From Ruminococcus sp. (GTDB lineage Bacteria; Bacillota; Clostridia; Oscillospirales; Ruminococcaceae), in assembly GCA_017623515.1 (NCBI GenBank), contig JAGAOV010000008.1, positions 51,330-115,329 of the forward strand: 64,000 bases of DNA, given 5' to 3'. Below the pieces are notes generated by a model, which worked only from the letters and a program-made list of their open reading frames with translations, was not told the DNA's origin and made no database searches. A program made the translations under genes and the position numbers. Of the stretch, positions 50,361 to 61,494 are shown piece by piece. How positions within the stretch are numbered: position 1 is the stretch's first letter; the number at the start of each line of letters is the position of its first letter.

Positions 50361-52236
50361 TATCTTCCGCCTTTCTGGATAATTCCCATACAATAAGAAC
50401 TGAAATATCAGCCGGAGACACACCGGAAATACGGCTTGCCTGACCTATATTAGCAGGCTGATGTGCATTAAGCTTTTCAGCAGCCTCAAGGCGCAGACCA
50501 CGTATCTGTGTATAATCTGTACCTTCTGGAAGAATTTTCTCCTCCAGCTTACGCATTTTTTCAATAAGAGCAAGCTGTTTTTCAATGTAGCCCTCATATT
50601 TTATCTGGATTTCTACCTGCTGACCTATTACAGGATCAAGCACTGGTCTTTCAGGATCAAATGGCTTAAGAACATCATATCCAAGCTGAGGCCGTCTTAT
50701 AAGATCAGCGAGCTTGCAGCCTGTTGAAAGAGGTGCAGTACCATTTTCAACAAGGAAATTATTTAATTCAGCTATAGGCTGCATATTTTTCTTTTCAACT
50801 CTTTTTTTCTCATTTTCAACAGCCTGATATTTGCGTATCATGGCAAGGTATCTTTCCTTTGGAAGGAGACCTGTTTCATAGCCAACAGGCATAAGACGCT
50901 GGTCCGCATTGTCCTGACGCAGAATAAGACGATATTCGCTTCGGGATGTCATCATTCTATATGGATCTTCACAGCCCTTAGTGACAAGATCATCAATAAG
51001 AGTTCCGATATACGAGCTTGTACGGTCAAGAATAAGGGGTTTTCTTCCATGAAGCTTGAGAGCCGCATTAATTCCTGCAATAATACCCTGTGCAGCCGCC
51101 TCTTCATAGCCAGAGCTTCCGTTGAACTGACCTGCACCATAAAGACCGCTGATTTTTTTAGATTCAAGAGTAGCACGAAGAGAAGTAGGATCAACGCAGT
51201 CATATTCGATTGCGTAAGCCGGACGCATTATTTCAACATTTTCCAGACCTTTAATTGTTCTGAGGAAGTCCTGCTGAACGTCCTCCGGCAATGAGGTAGA
51301 CATACCCTGCAAGTAGAATTCATCAGTATCAAGTCCCATAGGCTCTATGAAAAGCTGATGACGTTCCTTATCAGCAAATCTATCTATTTTTGTTTCAATA
51401 GACGGGCAGTATCTTGGTCCAATACCCTCGATCTGACCTGTAAACATAGGGGAACGGTGGAAATTATCTCTGATGATCTGGTGAGTTTTTTCGTTGGTAT
51501 ATGAGATATAGCATGATACCTGATTTTTCAATCCCTGTACTGGTGTTTCAAATGAAAACGGAACAATATCATCATCACCGAACTGTTCGTCAATAACATC
51601 AAAATTGATACTTCTTCTATGAACACGGCATGGTGTACCTGTTTTAAAACGTCTGAGTGGCAGTCCAAGTTTCTGGAGATTAACGCCAAGCTCACGGCTT
51701 GGGAGTGCGCTGTCAGGGCCGCTTTCAAAGGAAACAGTACCAATATGAATTTTTCCATTAAGATAAGTACCGGTAGCAACAATAACCGCTTTCACATCAT
51801 ACTTTGCACCGAGGCTGGTAACAACTCCTGTAACACATCCATTTTCAGTAAGGATGTCAGCAATTTCAGCCTGTTTAATAAAAAGGTTTTCTGTTTCCTC
51901 GCAGATTTTTTTCATATAAGCATGGTATTTTACTCTATCTGCCTGAACACGCAGGCTATAGACCGCAGGGCCTTTACCTTTGTTAAGCATGCGGCTTTGA
52001 ATGAAGCAAGCGTCCGCAGCCTTGCCCATTTCGCCGCCGAGAGCATCAATTTCACGAACGAGGTGACCTTTGGCAGTACCTCCTATTGAGGGATTGCAGG
52101 GCATATTAGCGATCTGGTCGAGAGATATTGTAAAAAGGGCAGTTTTACAGCCGAGGCGAGCAGCAGCGAGAGCAGCCTCGACACCAGCATGGCCTGCGCC
52201 GATAACGGCGATATCGAAAGAGTCCATATGGTACAT
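50353..52236 (-). CDS. mnmG: tRNA uridine-5-carboxymethylaminomethyl modification enzyme, large subunit MnmG
   Basis: MnmG (627 aa) works with MnmE to modify wobble U34. Landmarks: the FAD-binding [20 protein letters not shown] (near 10-28), the [12 protein letters not shown] segment, [18 protein letters not shown] (FAD), and the C-terminal helical MnmE/tRNA-binding domain. The ATG at 52236 has AGGAG 10 nt upstream; a second ATG at 52227 is also possible. The mnmE partner is not adjacent here. Three parS sites lie just upstream. Confidence 0.97.
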   Translation of the reverse strand: MYHMDSFDIAVIGAGHAGVEAALAAARLGCKTALFTISLDQIANMPCNPSIGGTAKGHLVREIDALGGEMGKAADACFIQSRMLNKGKGPAVYSLRVQADRVKYHAYMKKICEETENLFIKQAEIADILTENGCVTGVVTSLGAKYDVKAVIVATGTYLNGKIHIGTVSFESGPDSALPSRELGVNLQKLGLPLRRFKTGTPCRVHRRSINFDVIDEQFGDDDIVPFSFETPVQGLKNQVSCYISYTNEKTHQIIRDNFHRSPMFTGQIEGIGPRYCPSIETKIDRFADKERHQLFIEPMGLDTDEFYLQGMSTSLPEDVQQDFLRTIKGLENVEIMRPAYAIEYDCVDPTSLRATLESKKISGLYGAGQFNGSSGYEEAAAQGIIAGINAALKLHGRKPLILDRTSSYIGTLIDDLVTKGCEDPYRMMTSRSEYRLILRQDNADQRLMPVGYETGLLPKERYLAMIRKYQAVENEKKRVEKKNMQPIAELNNFLVENGTAPLSTGCKLADLIRRPQLGYDVLKPFDPERPVLDPVIGQQVEIQIKYEGYIEKQLALIEKMRKLEEKILPEGTDYTQIRGLRLEAAEKLNAHQPANIGQASRISGVSPADISVLIVWELSRKAEDND

Positions 52237-52273
52237 AGCAAATCAACTCCTAAAAAATGGTAGTGGTATAAAA

Positions 52274-52406
52274 TGTTCCACGTGGAACATTTTGAAAATA
52301 ACAAATGGTACATTCTGGAAATTGTTCCACGTGGAACAATTTGGGATGAGAGTAAAGACGCTCCACCTGAAACATTTGGTTGAGAGAAAATGTTCCACGT
52401 GGAACA
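52274..52406. promoter_or_regulatory. Three further parS sites and one degenerate site before mnmG
   Basis: TGTTCCACGTGGAACA at 52274-52289, 52323-52338 and 52391-52406, all exact. A relative with four changes (ACCTGAAACA end) lies at 52359-52374. They are in the gap between mnmG and the phosphoesterase gene, 4 kb from the soj array. Confidence 0.94.
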
Positions 52407-52437
52407 TTTTTACCTTGAGGGTAAAAACGTCCTAAAA

Positions 52438-53280
52438 TTATTTTGAATACAGAGTTATGAAATTGACTTCAGCAGGATTAAATAGTCTGACTTTGCCTAC
52501 ACCTCCGGAGACATAAACAGTGGTATTATTTAAATGGTAAACGCCTTTAGTGTATTTTGGAAAAAATCGGCGTTCTGGAGAAAGAAGACCTCCGATGAAA
52601 GGGAGTCTTATAATACCGCCATGAACATGACCTGAGAAGACAGCATCAGCATTCCACTGTGCATAGGTATCAGCAATGAGAGGGTTGTGAGCGAGAAGTA
52701 GTGTACATCTTTTGCGAGTACCTAAATCGGAATTAAGCTGACTTAGGGAATATGTGCTAAGGTTTTTAAATCTTCTGTTTTCGTCACGATAAATGCTTTT
52801 TATGAGGGCTGCACCAGCGATGTCAATGGATGAAGAATTCCGGTAAACAGTTACCTTTGAGTTATCAAGAATGGTGACACCAGCGTTCTGGAGTGTAGAA
52901 ATATATTTTTCACGTTTTTTTCCTGAGAAATCAAGTTCATGGTTACCGAAAACGAAATAAACAGGGGCGATGGAAGAAAGTCTGGAACAAAGTATCCCTA
53001 TGGATGAGAAGTCAGTTTCATTACGCGAAACCATATCACCTGTAAGGAAAATGAGATCTGGACTCAAATAAGAAGCGATATTAGAAATTTTTGAGTTATC
53101 GCCGCCGAATTGTCTGTGATGAATATCTGATATTTGTAGAATAGAGAGTCCATTAAAATCATGGGGGAGATTTGAGAGATGAATATCAGCCTTAGCAGTG
53201 ATCAGGAAATGTCTTTCAATAAAAAACCAGAAAAAAATGAGAAGGAATAGAACCGCAATAAAAATAAGAAATATTTTCAT
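52438..53280 (-). CDS. Membrane-anchored calcineurin-like metallophosphoesterase
   Basis: 280 residues. One N-terminal TM helix (about 3-25), then the dinuclear metal site: D-x-H in QISDIHHRQFGG (about 52), GDMVS (about 79), FGNHEL (about 113), and two more His in LLAHNPLI and FSGHVHGGII. This is the YkuE/YaeI subgroup, often acting on lipid or nucleotide phosphoesters at the outer membrane face; the substrate here is unknown. It sits between mnmG and gyrA, but is not clearly in an operon with either. Start ATG at 53280. Confidence 0.9.
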   Translation of the reverse strand: MKIFLIFIAVLFLLIFFWFFIERHFLITAKADIHLSNLPHDFNGLSILQISDIHHRQFGGDNSKISNIASYLSPDLIFLTGDMVSRNETDFSSIGILCSRLSSIAPVYFVFGNHELDFSGKKREKYISTLQNAGVTILDNSKVTVYRNSSSIDIAGAALIKSIYRDENRRFKNLSTYSLSQLNSDLGTRKRCTLLLAHNPLIADTYAQWNADAVFSGHVHGGIIRLPFIGGLLSPERRFFPKYTKGVYHLNNTTVYVSGGVGKVRLFNPAEVNFITLYSK

Positions 53281-53355
53281 GAGGAGACCTCCGGTAGATA
53301 ATAAGATATGCTCAAGATATAATGAATAGCAGGTATTGTGATATATAAAGGTATT

Positions 53356-53378
53356 CCGGCAGCAAAAGCAGCTGCCGG
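53356..53378. terminator. Hairpin after gyrA, terminator-like
   Basis: Perfect 8-bp stem CCGGCAGC/GCTGCCGG with a 7-nt loop, 26 nt after the gyrA stop. The minus-strand continuation is AATACCTTTA, so the U-tail is weak. Confidence 0.5.
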
Positions 53379-53403
53379 CATTCTAATTAGAAATTATAGG
53401 CTG

Positions 53404-55992
53404 TTATTCATCGGAAGGCTGTGATTCTTCAGAGTCATCAGGAACATCCTCAACAGACGCAGTAACAGCGGAATCGTCATGTTCAGCGCATGTAAAAGCG
53501 ACCACAGTATTACCATTAGCGACCTTCATAGTACGAACGCCCTTGGCAATTCTTCCCATTACACGAATATCATCGCATCGCACACGAATAATAACGCCAT
53601 CTGAGGATATGAGAATAATATCCTGACCGGATTCGACCATACGAATACCGCAAACATCGCCACGCTCGGAGTCGGTCTTGTAGTTAGTTATACCCAAACC
53701 GCCGCGATTCTGGATACGATAATCAGCAGAAGCAGTTCTCTTACCGAAGCCGTGAGTGGTAATGGTAAGGAGGTCAGCATTTTCACGTTCACGCTCAAGA
53801 GCAACTACCTGATCGCCGTCACGGAGCGTAATAGCACGAACACCATGTGCGCTTCTGCTCATAGGTCTTACATTATTTTCGGAGGTACGGAGTATCATAC
53901 CGTTTTTAGTAGCAATGAAAATGTTATCCTCACCCTCAGTTATCAATGCTCCGGCAATTTCATCGTCCTCATCGAGACCAATAGCAATAAGACCGCTTTT
54001 ACGAACATTTTTGTAAGCAGAAAGCTCAGTACGCTTTATCTTGCCCTTCTTAGTTACAATATTAACATATCTTCCCTCTTCAAAGTCGGAGGTATGGAGC
54101 ATAGCGGCAACATGTTCATCATCGGCCATAGTAATGAGGTTAACTATGTTGAGGCCCTTTGAAGTCTTACCGCCTTCGGGAATTTCATAGCATTTGAGCT
54201 TATACATAATACCCTTATTTGAGATAAACATAATGTGGTCATGAGAAGAGCTAATAAACATTTCGCTTACAAAGTCCTCCTCACGCTGTTTCATACCAGT
54301 AACACCTCTTCCGCCTCTGCGCTGAAGCTTGTAAGTCTCAACAGGCTGACGCTTCATATAGCCGCTGTTGGTATAGGTAACAACGCATTCAGTAACAGGA
54401 ATAAGGTCCTCTATCTCAACCTCACCGCAAACATTTTCAATCATAGTACGTCTTGAGTCTGAGAACTTACGAGCAATTTCCTTGAGGTCAGTGCGGATGA
54501 TAGCCTTAACAAGGTTTTCGTCACCGAGAATAGCAATGTATTCAGCGATCTTCTTGGTAAGCTCATAGAGTTCATCAGTAACTTTCTTGCGCTCCATACC
54601 GGTGAGCTGACCGAGACGCATCTGAACGATAGCGTCAGCCTGTTCTTCTGAAAGGCCAACCTGCGCTTCAAGCTGATAGTTTGTCATATCATATTCTGTG
54701 CGGTCAAGGAGTTCAGACATATCAGTATCTTTAAAACGCTCGATAAGTCTCTGCTTGCCCTCAGGGATAGTCTTACTTGTACGGAGAATATTTATAACCT
54801 CGTCAATATAGTCGATAGCAACAACAAAGCCCTGAAGGATATGCGCCCTCTTCTTAGCCTTGGCAAGGTCATACTTAGTACGGTTAGTGATTACCTCGAT
54901 CTGGAAGTCAAGATAATGCTCCAGCATCTGCTTAATGGAAAGAATCTTAGGCTCACCATTAACAAGAGCCAGCATAATAACGCCCACCGTATCCTGAAGC
55001 TGAGTATAGGAGTAAAGCTTATTGAGAACGATCTCCGCATTAGCGTCCTTTTTCAGCTCAATAACGATACGCATACCCTCACGGCTTGACTCATCCTGAA
55101 TGTGAGCAATACCCTCAACACGTTTTTCCTTGGCGAGCTGAGCAATGCTCTCAACGAGTCTAGCCTTGTTCACCATATATGGAATTTCTGTTACGATAAT
55201 GGCATCTCTGCCACGAACCTTTTCAAATTCCACACGGCTTCTGAGAGTAATCTTGCCTCTGCCAGTATTATAGGCAGCACGAATACCAGCCTTACCCATA
55301 ATAATACCGCCAGTTGGGAAATCAGGGCCTTTGATCTTACCCATGAGGTCTTCAATGGTGCAGTCCGGCTCGTCCATAAGGAGTTCCAGACCTTCAACGA
55401 CTTCACCGAGGTTATGAGGAGGAATGTTTGTTGCCATACCTACAGCAATACCTACAGAACCGTTAACAAGGAGATTTGGGTAACGTGATGGGAGGACTTC
55501 AGGTTCAAGGAGTCTTTCGTCGTAGTTGGGAGTAAAAGGAACAGTCTCCTTCTGGATGTCAGTAAGCATTTCGAGGGAGATTTTTGACATTCTCGCCTCA
55601 GTGTATCGGTAAGCAGCAGGCGGATCTCCGTCTACAGAACCGAAGTTACCCTGACCGTCTACCAGCATATAGCGGAGAGAGAAAGGCTGTGCGAGACGAA
55701 CGAGAGCGTCATAAACGGAAGCGTCACCATGAGGGTGATAGCTACCCAGCACAGAACCGACAGTATCCGCACACTTATGGTATGCCTTATCAGGAGTCAG
55801 GTTTTTTTCATACATTGTATAGAGAATACGTCTGTGAACGGGTTTGAGACCGTCACGAACGTCCGGCAGAGCACGGGAAACGATAACAGACATAGCGTAC
55901 TGCAAAAAGGACTGCTGCACCTCTGTACTTATCTCCACAGGCACAATTTTGCCGTCTCTGTTTTCGAGAATAATTTCGTTATTTTCACTCAT
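53404..55992 (-). CDS. gyrA: DNA gyrase subunit A
   Basis: GyrA (862 aa) forms the DNA-cleaving part of gyrase. The N-terminus has the winged helix with [18 protein letters not shown] (the quinolone-resistance region [20 protein letters not shown]) and the catalytic Tyr in AYRYTEARM (about 122). The C-terminal beta-pinwheel starts near 510 and carries the GyrA-box QRRGGRG (about 557), which distinguishes gyrase from topoisomerase IV. An acidic tail ends the protein. It follows the YcxB-like gene by 12 bp, and gyrB is upstream of that on the same strand. Confidence 0.98.
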   Translation of the reverse strand: MSENNEIILENRDGKIVPVEISTEVQQSFLQYAMSVIVSRALPDVRDGLKPVHRRILYTMYEKNLTPDKAYHKCADTVGSVLGSYHPHGDASVYDALVRLAQPFSLRYMLVDGQGNFGSVDGDPPAAYRYTEARMSKISLEMLTDIQKETVPFTPNYDERLLEPEVLPSRYPNLLVNGSVGIAVGMATNIPPHNLGEVVEGLELLMDEPDCTIEDLMGKIKGPDFPTGGIIMGKAGIRAAYNTGRGKITLRSRVEFEKVRGRDAIIVTEIPYMVNKARLVESIAQLAKEKRVEGIAHIQDESSREGMRIVIELKKDANAEIVLNKLYSYTQLQDTVGVIMLALVNGEPKILSIKQMLEHYLDFQIEVITNRTKYDLAKAKKRAHILQGFVVAIDYIDEVINILRTSKTIPEGKQRLIERFKDTDMSELLDRTEYDMTNYQLEAQVGLSEEQADAIVQMRLGQLTGMERKKVTDELYELTKKIAEYIAILGDENLVKAIIRTDLKEIARKFSDSRRTMIENVCGEVEIEDLIPVTECVVTYTNSGYMKRQPVETYKLQRRGGRGVTGMKQREEDFVSEMFISSSHDHIMFISNKGIMYKLKCYEIPEGGKTSKGLNIVNLITMADDEHVAAMLHTSDFEEGRYVNIVTKKGKIKRTELSAYKNVRKSGLIAIGLDEDDEIAGALITEGEDNIFIATKNGMILRTSENNVRPMSRSAHGVRAITLRDGDQVVALERERENADLLTITTHGFGKRTASADYRIQNRGGLGITNYKTDSERGDVCGIRMVESGQDIILISSDGVIIRVRCDDIRVMGRIAKGVRTMKVANGNTVVAFTCAEHDDSAVTASVEDVPDDSEESQPSDE

Positions 55993-56004
55993 GTAAATTC
56001 ACCT

Positions 56005-56571
56005 TTAAATTTTACAGCGGAACCGTTTACCCAGATTATTTTTAAGGGTATCACGGAGAATATCCGCCTGATTATCATACAGTGCGTATTTAGGCAGGAC
56101 ATAAAAAACCTGCTTTCCCTTACAAATAAGGAAGAAATCTGATTTTTCAGAAGCCTTCATATCCTTATTGAAATAAAGAACAGAAGGCTCAGCGGGAGCA
56201 TCCTCAGCATCCTCGGAATCAAGAGGAAGAGTTCGGAAAGTCATTCTGTCATTATAGAGATTGAATATATACTTATCGCCCTCTATGTCTCTGATAACAT
56301 CCATAACACTTCTGCGCATTTTTCTTGGATTGAACCAGAGAACGGCAATAAGAGCAAGGCAGGCGAACATCAGAACGAACGCCATAGTATTGGAGGGATC
56401 TTTACCTCCGTGGTATCCGAAATCGACGGCAAGGAGGAGTAGAATTATCTGAAGAACTCTGTTTTTTGGGTAGACGAACAAATTCTGGTAAGCTTTATAT
56501 GCCTGACCGTAGATGTCGGGAGTTATCTGAAAGGGGTTTGTATCTGGAATAAGGATATTTTCGCCGTCCAT
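56005..56571 (-). CDS. YcxB-like membrane protein
   Basis: 188 residues from the ATG behind GGAG (56571); a TTG at 56589 also opens the frame. Two TM helices (about 39-55 and 60-80) in the N-terminal third are followed by a globular domain (about 90-188) with YIFNLYNDRMTFRTL, VLYFNKDMKASEKSDFFLICKGK and VLPKYAL, as in the YcxB family of small PH-like membrane proteins. Function unknown. The position between gyrB and gyrA is unusual and suggests an insertion into an ancestral gyrB-gyrA pair. Confidence 0.8.
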   Translation of the reverse strand: MDGENILIPDTNPFQITPDIYGQAYKAYQNLFVYPKNRVLQIILLLLAVDFGYHGGKDPSNTMAFVLMFACLALIAVLWFNPRKMRRSVMDVIRDIEGDKYIFNLYNDRMTFRTLPLDSEDAEDAPAEPSVLYFNKDMKASEKSDFFLICKGKQVFYVLPKYALYDNQADILRDTLKNNLGKRFRCKI

Positions 56572-56610
56572 TGTATCATCTCCGATCAATAAAAATATTT
56601 TGTATTAGAT

Positions 56611-56772
56611 ACACCAACCAAGGCTCCCCTTAGTAAGGGGAGCTGGCGGCACGAAGTGACGACTGAGGGGATTGTACCCAACGAATAAAACTAAAAATTA
56701 AGGTTTACTTATCTCTGCGCAATCCCCTCCGTCACGCCTTCGGCGTGCCACCTCCCCTTGCTAAGGGGAGGC
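56611..56772. repeat. Palindromic element, family B, complete copy
   Basis: Two inverted halves with a short spacer. Left half: GGCTCCCCTTAGTAAGGGGA core with the GTCAC-like block and GGGGATTG. Right half: CAATCCCCTC, then GTCACGCC, then CTCCCCTTGCTAAGGGGAGG. The whole can fold into one long hairpin. Found between the YcxB-like gene and gyrB; the same element is at 63793-63952. Confidence 0.85.
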
Positions 56773-56798
56773 TTTCGAAGCTTTTTTTTCAGACTGAG

Positions 56799-56834
56799 GC
56801 GTAAAACGCCGGAGAATCATGCGGACCGCACGAG
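56799..56834 (-). repeat. Family A fragment
   Basis: GCGTAAAACGCCGGAGAATC continuing to CACGAG, matching the distal end of the family A unit (10290-10333 and 13521-13560). It lies 30 nt before the gyrB 3' end. Confidence 0.65.
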
Positions 56835-56865
56835 TCTGCCTGAATCAGAACGATTTCAAGACGCA

Positions 56866-58809
56866 TCAGATATCCAGATCCTTAACATACTTAGCATTAG
56901 ACTCAATAAACTCACGTCTTGGAGCGACCTTATCGCCCATGAGGATAGAGAACACTTCGTCAGCACGTTCAGCGTCTTCAAGCTCAACACGTATCATAGA
57001 ACGGGTTTCGGGATTCATAGTAGTATCCCAGAGCTGCTGGGAACTCATTTCACCAAGGCCCTTATAACGCTGAACCTCTATCTTGGCATTACTCTTATCT
57101 GCCGCAGTAAGCTCCTCAATGAACTTATCTCTTTCGCTCTCATCGAAAGCATATTTGAACTTCTTGCCCTTTGAAACCTTGAACAGCGGAGGTTGAGCGA
57201 GATAAATATTTCCGTTAGTGATAAGAGGTCTCATAAAGCGGAAGAAGAATGTAAGGAGAAGGGTACGAATATGAGAACCGTCAACATCGGCATCCGCCAT
57301 GATAATGACCTTGCCATAGCGGAGCTTAGAAATATCGAAGTCCTCACCTATTGACGTACCGAGAGCAGTAACAACAGGCATCAGCTTTTCATTGCCGTAA
57401 ACCTTGTCGATACGAGCCTTTTCGACGTTGAGCATCTTACCCCAGAGAGGCAGGATCGCCTGATAACGTCTGTCTCTGCCTTCCTTGGCAGAGCCGCCGG
57501 CAGAGTCACCCTCTACGATATAGAGTTCAGTACCGTCAACGCCCTTTTCGGAGCAGTCGGCAAGCTTACCCGGCAGACTTGCACTTTCCATAGCGGATTT
57601 ACGTCTGGTAAGGTCTCTTGCCTTTTTAGCAGCCTCTCTTGCCTTCTGTGCAGAAAGGCTTTTTTCAAATATGTTGCGAGCAGCCTCTGGATTTTCGTCA
57701 AGGAAATCCATAAGCTTCTCAGTTACAAGCTTTTCGATAAAGGGCTTTACGCTGGGATTGCCAAGTCTGCCCTTAGTCTGACCTTCAAACTCACACTCAG
57801 TAAGCTTTACAGAAATAATAGCAGTCAGACCCTCACGAACGTCATCACCCAGAAGCTTTGTGCCGTCCTTGAGAAGATTCATCTTCTTGCCGTATTCATT
57901 GATTACTTTTGTGAGAGCATTTTTGAAGCCTGCCTCATGAGAACCGCCGTCACCGGTATGGATGTTATTGGCAAAGGACAGGACAAGCTCATTATAGCTG
58001 TCATTGTACTGCATAGCGATCTCACCGAATGAATCGCCGTCCATTCCTGAGAAGTAGATAACATCCTGAGAAAGAGGCTCTACTCCCCTTACTTTATGGA
58101 GATGCTCAACGAAGTGACGTATACCGCCCTCATAGTAAAGCTCTTCCGTAATAATGGAGGCAGGGTTTCTCTTATCTGAGAAGATAATTTTAATACCAGC
58201 ATTAAGGAACGCCTGTTCACGGAGTCTCTTGAGCAGTACATCATATTCATAAACGGTGCTTTCAAATATCTGCGAATCAGCCTTGAACATAACGGAAGTA
58301 CCGTTTTCATTGGTATCACCAACAATTTTGAGTTCTTCTGAATAGTTTCCTCTCTCGAAACGCTGGAAGTGAACATGCTTGCCGTCCTTGACAGTAAGCT
58401 CCAGCCATTCTGAGAGGGCATTTACAACGGACGCACCAACGCCGTGGAGACCGCCTGAGACCTTATATCCGCCGCCGCCGAACTTACCGCCTGCATGGAG
58501 AACGGTATAAACGACAGTAGCAGCTGAGATGCCTTCAGTGGGATGGATACCGACAGGTATACCACGTCCGTTGTCTGAAACACGGATAATATCATCCGGT
58601 AAAATTTCAACATTTATCTCTGTACAGAAACCAGCAAGAGCTTCATCAATGGAGTTATCCACGATTTCGTAGACAAGGTGATGAAGACCTTTCGGGCCTG
58701 TAGAACCGATATACATGCCCGGACGTTTCCGGACAGCTTCAAGGCCTTCGAGAACCTGAATCTGATTTTCGTCATAATTCTCGGCATGAAGCTTCTGTTC
58801 TTCTATCAT
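56866..58809 (-). CDS. gyrB: DNA gyrase subunit B
   Basis: GyrB (647 aa) is the ATPase subunit. The GHKL ATPase region has [33 protein letters not shown] and [15 protein letters not shown]; the TOPRIM domain has EGDSAGGSA (about 438) and [10 protein letters not shown]; the C-terminus ends in QRYKGLGEM...[10 protein letters not shown]. Length is normal for a short Firmicute GyrB. The frame extends to 58839, but the ATG at 58809 has AAAGGAGGAG 7 nt upstream and is used. Confidence 0.98.
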   Translation of the reverse strand: MIEEQKLHAENYDENQIQVLEGLEAVRKRPGMYIGSTGPKGLHHLVYEIVDNSIDEALAGFCTEINVEILPDDIIRVSDNGRGIPVGIHPTEGISAATVVYTVLHAGGKFGGGGYKVSGGLHGVGASVVNALSEWLELTVKDGKHVHFQRFERGNYSEELKIVGDTNENGTSVMFKADSQIFESTVYEYDVLLKRLREQAFLNAGIKIIFSDKRNPASIITEELYYEGGIRHFVEHLHKVRGVEPLSQDVIYFSGMDGDSFGEIAMQYNDSYNELVLSFANNIHTGDGGSHEAGFKNALTKVINEYGKKMNLLKDGTKLLGDDVREGLTAIISVKLTECEFEGQTKGRLGNPSVKPFIEKLVTEKLMDFLDENPEAARNIFEKSLSAQKAREAAKKARDLTRRKSAMESASLPGKLADCSEKGVDGTELYIVEGDSAGGSAKEGRDRRYQAILPLWGKMLNVEKARIDKVYGNEKLMPVVTALGTSIGEDFDISKLRYGKVIIMADADVDGSHIRTLLLTFFFRFMRPLITNGNIYLAQPPLFKVSKGKKFKYAFDESERDKFIEELTAADKSNAKIEVQRYKGLGEMSSQQLWDTTMNPETRSMIRVELEDAERADEVFSILMGDKVAPRREFIESNAKYVKDLDI

Positions 58810-58865
58810 GTTTTTTCTCCTCCTTTGTGGGATGAACATAAAAAGGCACTCTTCATAAGGAGAAT

Positions 58866-58900
58866 ACCAACTAAGGCCTCCCCTTAGTAAGGGGAAGCTT
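58866..58900. repeat. Family B fragment
   Basis: CCTCCCCTTAGTAAGGGGA core beside the gyrB promoter; a single half-unit. Confidence 0.6.
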
Positions 58901-58926
58901 TATAAGATGTTAAGCATTATTCTCAA
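58899..58926 (-). promoter_or_regulatory. Possible promoter of gyrB
   Basis: Minus strand: -35 TTGAGA (58926-58921), 16-nt spacer, -10 TATAAA (58904-58899). Moderate match. Confidence 0.5.
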
Positions 58927-58941
58927 CACCCTCAAACAGTC

Positions 58942-58973
58942 TTTCCACACTGTTTTCAACAGTGTGTGGAAAA
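58942..58973. promoter_or_regulatory. Palindrome with DnaA-box-like arms in the recF-gyrB gap
   Basis: TTTCCACACTGTT, TTC, AACAGTGTGTGGAAA forms a hairpin with a 2-nt bulge. The right arm contains TGTGGAAAA (58965-58973), the complement of the DnaA-box relative TTTTCCACA; the left arm is a one-mismatch match. Confidence 0.5.
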
Positions 58974-59005
58974 CCTGATTTTTCCAATATTTCCGAAAGA
59001 AATAA

Positions 59006-60130
59006 TTATTCCTGTGTGATCGTCCGACCATTTTTCAACAGGATACGCCTTCCGTCAAGCTCACTTATCAACACCTCGTCATGGCAGGTGGTTATGAAAA
59101 CCTGCATATCCCTGATAATAGTGTAAACGACCTCCTGACGGCTTCTGTCCAGCTCACCCATAACGTCATCTAGAAGTATTACGGGAGATTCATTTTTAGC
59201 AGAGCCATACAGCTTGGCCTGAGAGAGCTTGAGAGCAAGTGCAAGGCATTTCTTCTGCCCTTGAGAACCGAAATCCCTAGCAGAAACGCCGTTTATCTGG
59301 AGTTCAAGTTCATCTCTGTGAATACCGCAGGCAGTAAAACCGAGTTCCATATCAGATTCTCTTGATAATTTAAGCTGTTCATAATAAATATTTTCATACT
59401 CATTGAATTTATCATCATAGAACGAAGGTCTTTTACCGAAAACACGGCTTTTATAAGCGGCGGAGATCACCTCTGAACCGCCTGAGATCCTTCCGTAGAG
59501 AATACCTGCTTCCTGTTCGAGATTTTTGGAATATTCTTCCCTGCGCATGGCGATATAAGTTCCGACCGAGGCGAGCTGTCTGTCCCAGATGTCAAGTATC
59601 TGCTCTGTCTGCTCAAGAGGAAGCTTCTGTTTAATGACAGCATTTCTCTGGGCGAGGATCATCTGATACCGTCTTACAGCGGAAACTCCTTTTCTATGGA
59701 TCTGAGAGAAGCAAAGATCTATAAAGCTTCTGCGCACATCTGGGCTTCCGGTAATAAGATCAATATCCTCCGGCGTAAATGCAACGCAGTGATATATCTC
59801 AAAAAGGCTGCTTGTTTTTCCTACAGGCACGCCATTGAGGGTAAGCTTTTTTTCCCGTGAACCGGAGTGCATTTCGCATACAAGTGACTGTATGCGTCTG
59901 CCGTCATAAAAATCAATTTCCATTCTGAGAGGATCTCCGGAAAAGCTGAGATAATCCTTTTCCTTAGTCCCACGGAAGCTTCTGCATCCGGTAAAGAGCC
60001 ATATGGCTTCAAGAAGATTAGTTTTTCCCTGAGCATTTTCGCCAGCAATAATATTATAACCCTCATCGGGCAGAAAATCTATTTGAGAGAGGTTCTTGAA
60101 CCCATCTATTTTAATACGTGTAAGCCTCAT
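59006..60130 (-). CDS. recF: DNA replication and repair protein RecF
   Basis: RecF (374 aa) helps load RecA at gaps. ABC-type ATPase: Walker A AGENAQGKTNLLEAI (about 28-42), signature DFGSQGQKKCLALALKL (about 290), Walker B VILLDDVMGELD (about 315). Its start ATG overlaps the stop of the S4 protein gene by 1 nt. It lies in the conserved dnaA-dnaN-S4-recF-gyrB order. Confidence 0.97.
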   Translation of the reverse strand: MRLTRIKIDGFKNLSQIDFLPDEGYNIIAGENAQGKTNLLEAIWLFTGCRSFRGTKEKDYLSFSGDPLRMEIDFYDGRRIQSLVCEMHSGSREKKLTLNGVPVGKTSSLFEIYHCVAFTPEDIDLITGSPDVRRSFIDLCFSQIHRKGVSAVRRYQMILAQRNAVIKQKLPLEQTEQILDIWDRQLASVGTYIAMRREEYSKNLEQEAGILYGRISGGSEVISAAYKSRVFGKRPSFYDDKFNEYENIYYEQLKLSRESDMELGFTACGIHRDELELQINGVSARDFGSQGQKKCLALALKLSQAKLYGSAKNESPVILLDDVMGELDRSRQEVVYTIIRDMQVFITTCHDEVLISELDGRRILLKNGRTITQE

Positions 60131-60348
60131 TATTCAGCGGAAACTATATGAAGAGTAACGCCGTCCAGCTCAACAGTATCTCCGGCACGTATTTTTTTTC
60201 CTCGCATAGTGCAGACCTCACCGTTCACAGAAACATCACCAGCCTGAACAGCCTCCTTAGCAATGCCGCCTGTTTCGCATATGCCGGCAAATTTGAGGAG
60301 AGCATCGAGCTTGATAAATTCTGTCTTTATCTCAATTTTCTGTTCCAT
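60130..60348 (-). CDS. yaaA: S4-domain RNA-binding protein (YaaA/RlbA)
   Basis: 72 residues, only an S4 domain: [46 protein letters not shown] (landmarks LDALLKFAG and GDVSVNG). This small protein is found between dnaN and recF in most Firmicutes; a ribosome-related RNA role has been proposed. Overlap of 1 nt with recF and 11 bp to dnaN show one operon. Confidence 0.94.
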   Translation of the reverse strand: MEQKIEIKTEFIKLDALLKFAGICETGGIAKEAVQAGDVSVNGEVCTMRGKKIRAGDTVELDGVTLHIVSAE

Positions 60349-60359
60349 ATAAGCACCTC

Positions 60360-61466
60360 TTATTCCTTTATCTGCACGGGCATAAGCAGGAAAATAAAGC
60401 TTTCTCCCTGCATAGGAACGATTTTGACAACACGTTTACCGCCTGTCATCTGAATTTTTACCGCATCGCAGTCAGAAGCCCTTATAGCCTCCAGCAAAAA
60501 GCGGTTATTGAGACCGATTTTAACATCAGGGCCGCTGATTTTAACAGGGATAGTATCATTTATCTCACCGATACCGGTTTTGCAGCGTATATTAAGGCTG
60601 TTTCCGCTGAAGGTACAGCGTATAGGTGAATTGAATTTACTGTTAATGAGGAGTGAGCATCTTTCAAGACACTTTGTAAGCTCGCCTGTATTGACAAGAA
60701 CCTCTGTTTCAAATGATGGAGGAATACTGCTTTTATAGTTATGGAATTCACCCTCAAGGAGGCGTGAGAAAACGATATATCCATCGAATTCAAAGAGGAT
60801 ATGGCTTCTGCTTACAGAGATAACGCACTGTTCCTCAGCGTCCTCCTTGAGCATATTAGCGACCTCAGTAACAGTTCTTTTTGGGACGACGAACTGCATA
60901 GGAGCAGCAGCGTTAACATTTTCATTTCTAATAGCAAGGCGGAAGCCGTCAATAGCTACAACAGAGAGCTGGCTGTCATTTACTTCAAAGAGTTCGCCGG
61001 TGAGAACTGGCTTAGCTTCGTTAAGGCAAGCGGCATAGCTTGTCTGGTTAACCATAGTTTTGAGAACATTCTGGTCGATATGCATACCCTCTTCCATATT
61101 CATATCAGGGAGAGCCGGATATTCTTCAGCGGACATTGCAGAGATATGGAATTCAGTCGCTTCACAGTACATACTTACATTGAGGTTGTCATCAACCTCA
61201 AACTGAACGCTGTCGCCGGACATACGGCGAACTGCTTCTGAGAAGAGGCGGGCATTGATAACAAATTCGCCGGAGTCGCTTGTAGTGACATCGAGGTTTT
61301 TCTGGATACCGAATTCGAGGTCATAGCCGGTGAGTTCAAGGTTATCAGGACTGAGGCGGATTTTAATGCCTTCAAGGGCGGCGATAGTGGAACGCTGTGC
61401 AATGCCTTTGGAGACATGGTTTACAGCGTCATAAAGCGGCTGTCTGCCGCAGGTAAATTTCATCAT
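60360..61466 (-). CDS. dnaN: DNA polymerase III beta subunit (sliding clamp)
   Basis: DnaN (368 aa) encircles DNA and tethers the polymerase. Three repeated clamp domains: about 1-125 ([26 protein letters not shown]), 130-245, 250-368 (ending [26 protein letters not shown]). I use the ATG at 61466 (AAAGGA 7 nt upstream); the ATG at 61463 is equally possible. It is separated from dnaA by 676 bp that hold a family A repeat and the probable origin. Confidence 0.97.
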   Translation of the reverse strand: MMKFTCGRQPLYDAVNHVSKGIAQRSTIAALEGIKIRLSPDNLELTGYDLEFGIQKNLDVTTSDSGEFVINARLFSEAVRRMSGDSVQFEVDDNLNVSMYCEATEFHISAMSAEEYPALPDMNMEEGMHIDQNVLKTMVNQTSYAACLNEAKPVLTGELFEVNDSQLSVVAIDGFRLAIRNENVNAAAPMQFVVPKRTVTEVANMLKEDAEEQCVISVSRSHILFEFDGYIVFSRLLEGEFHNYKSSIPPSFETEVLVNTGELTKCLERCSLLINSKFNSPIRCTFSGNSLNIRCKTGIGEINDTIPVKISGPDVKIGLNNRFLLEAIRASDCDAVKIQMTGGKRVVKIVPMQGESFIFLLMPVQIKE

Positions 61467-61494
61467 ATAAAGATCCTTTCGGGTATATTTTTTC

